Below are positions 63,979 to 64,000 of a stretch of DNA of 64,000 nt, piece by piece. How positions within the stretch are numbered: position 1 is the first letter of the stretch; each line of letters begins with the position of its first letter. The position numbers and the translations under genes are program-made. Source of the DNA: Cellvibrionales bacterium UBA4451 (lineage in GTDB: Bacteria; Pseudomonadota; Gammaproteobacteria; Pseudomonadales; Porticoccaceae). The DNA lies in the NCBI GenBank assembly GCA_002390285.1, contig DGPB01000002.1, forward strand, positions 69,046 to 133,045. The letters run 5' to 3'. The notes under the pieces were generated by a model. The model was not told the DNA's origin and made no database searches. It saw only the letters and a program-made list of their open reading frames with translations.

Positions 63979-64000
63979 GCCCGGATGGCGAAATTGGTAG
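63979..64000 (+). tRNA. tRNA-Leu, 5' end only (cut by window edge)
   Basis: GCCCGGATGGCGAAATTGGTAG is the acceptor 5' strand and D arm of a typical gammaproteobacterial tRNA-Leu with GCCCGGA start. The anticodon lies outside the window. Its position after tRNA-Cys fits the gly-cys-leu cluster of relatives. Confidence 0.8.

Overview
The window reads as one stretch of the chromosome of a free-living, probably marine gammaproteobacterium. Gene orders familiar from Pseudomonas and E. coli recur: mfd-gapB-nqrABCDEF-apbE-nqrM, gloB-yafS-rnhA-dnaQ, tusE-yccA, comEC-exbBD-msbA-lpxK-kdsB-ptp-murB and uvrY-uvrC-pgsA-tRNA. The Na+-translocating NADH:quinone reductase next to an NhaB Na+/H+ antiporter, and an aa3-type oxidase whose subunit II carries cytochrome c, fit an aerobic, sodium-using marine lifestyle. 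I cannot name the genus. No phage, insertion sequence, CRISPR array or defence island is visible, and I saw nothing that looks recently acquired.

Layout: 1-0.8 kb is the 5' part of mfd (minus). 0.9-10.7 kb (plus) has a lipoprotein, a long-form GAPDH, the six Na+-NQR genes and the two maturation genes apbE and nqrM. 10.8-15.5 kb has mltD and gloB (minus), then yafS-like, rnhA and dnaQ (plus). 15.5-23.4 kb has nhaB, nudC, a membrane protein, sohB, a CPA2 antiporter, and cysI with its DUF934 partner. 23.7-30.5 kb has a 40-residue membrane protein, DUF2970, metH, nfuA, a TetR regulator and a DAHP synthase. 30.7-39.7 kb has an AddAB-like helicase/nuclease pair, rmuC, DUF2489 and a PhnA-like gene. 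39.7-43.5 kb has small genes, trmA and a decayed yjbQ pseudogene. 43.5-48.2 kb (minus) is a five-gene coxMNOP-like oxidase operon. 48.6-51.3 kb has phhB, tusE, yccA and a patatin. 51.5-60.2 kb (plus) is an envelope operon covering DNA uptake, ExbBD, lipid A export and synthesis, Kdo activation and MurB. 60.3-64 kb has uvrY, uvrC, pgsA, tRNA-Cys and the start of tRNA-Leu.

Most of the window is conserved housekeeping sequence, and I did not find a clear new multi-gene system. The unexpected signals are small: a textbook intrinsic-terminator hairpin inside the first codons of apbE; a partial duplication of the tRNA-Leu 5' half with a hairpin-rich spacer; a 19-codon leader ORF overlapping nudC; an AddB-like nuclease that seems to have lost most of its iron-sulfur cysteines; and a yjbQ pseudogene with several independent lesions. 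All domain and motif calls come from reading translated sequence; no database search was run.
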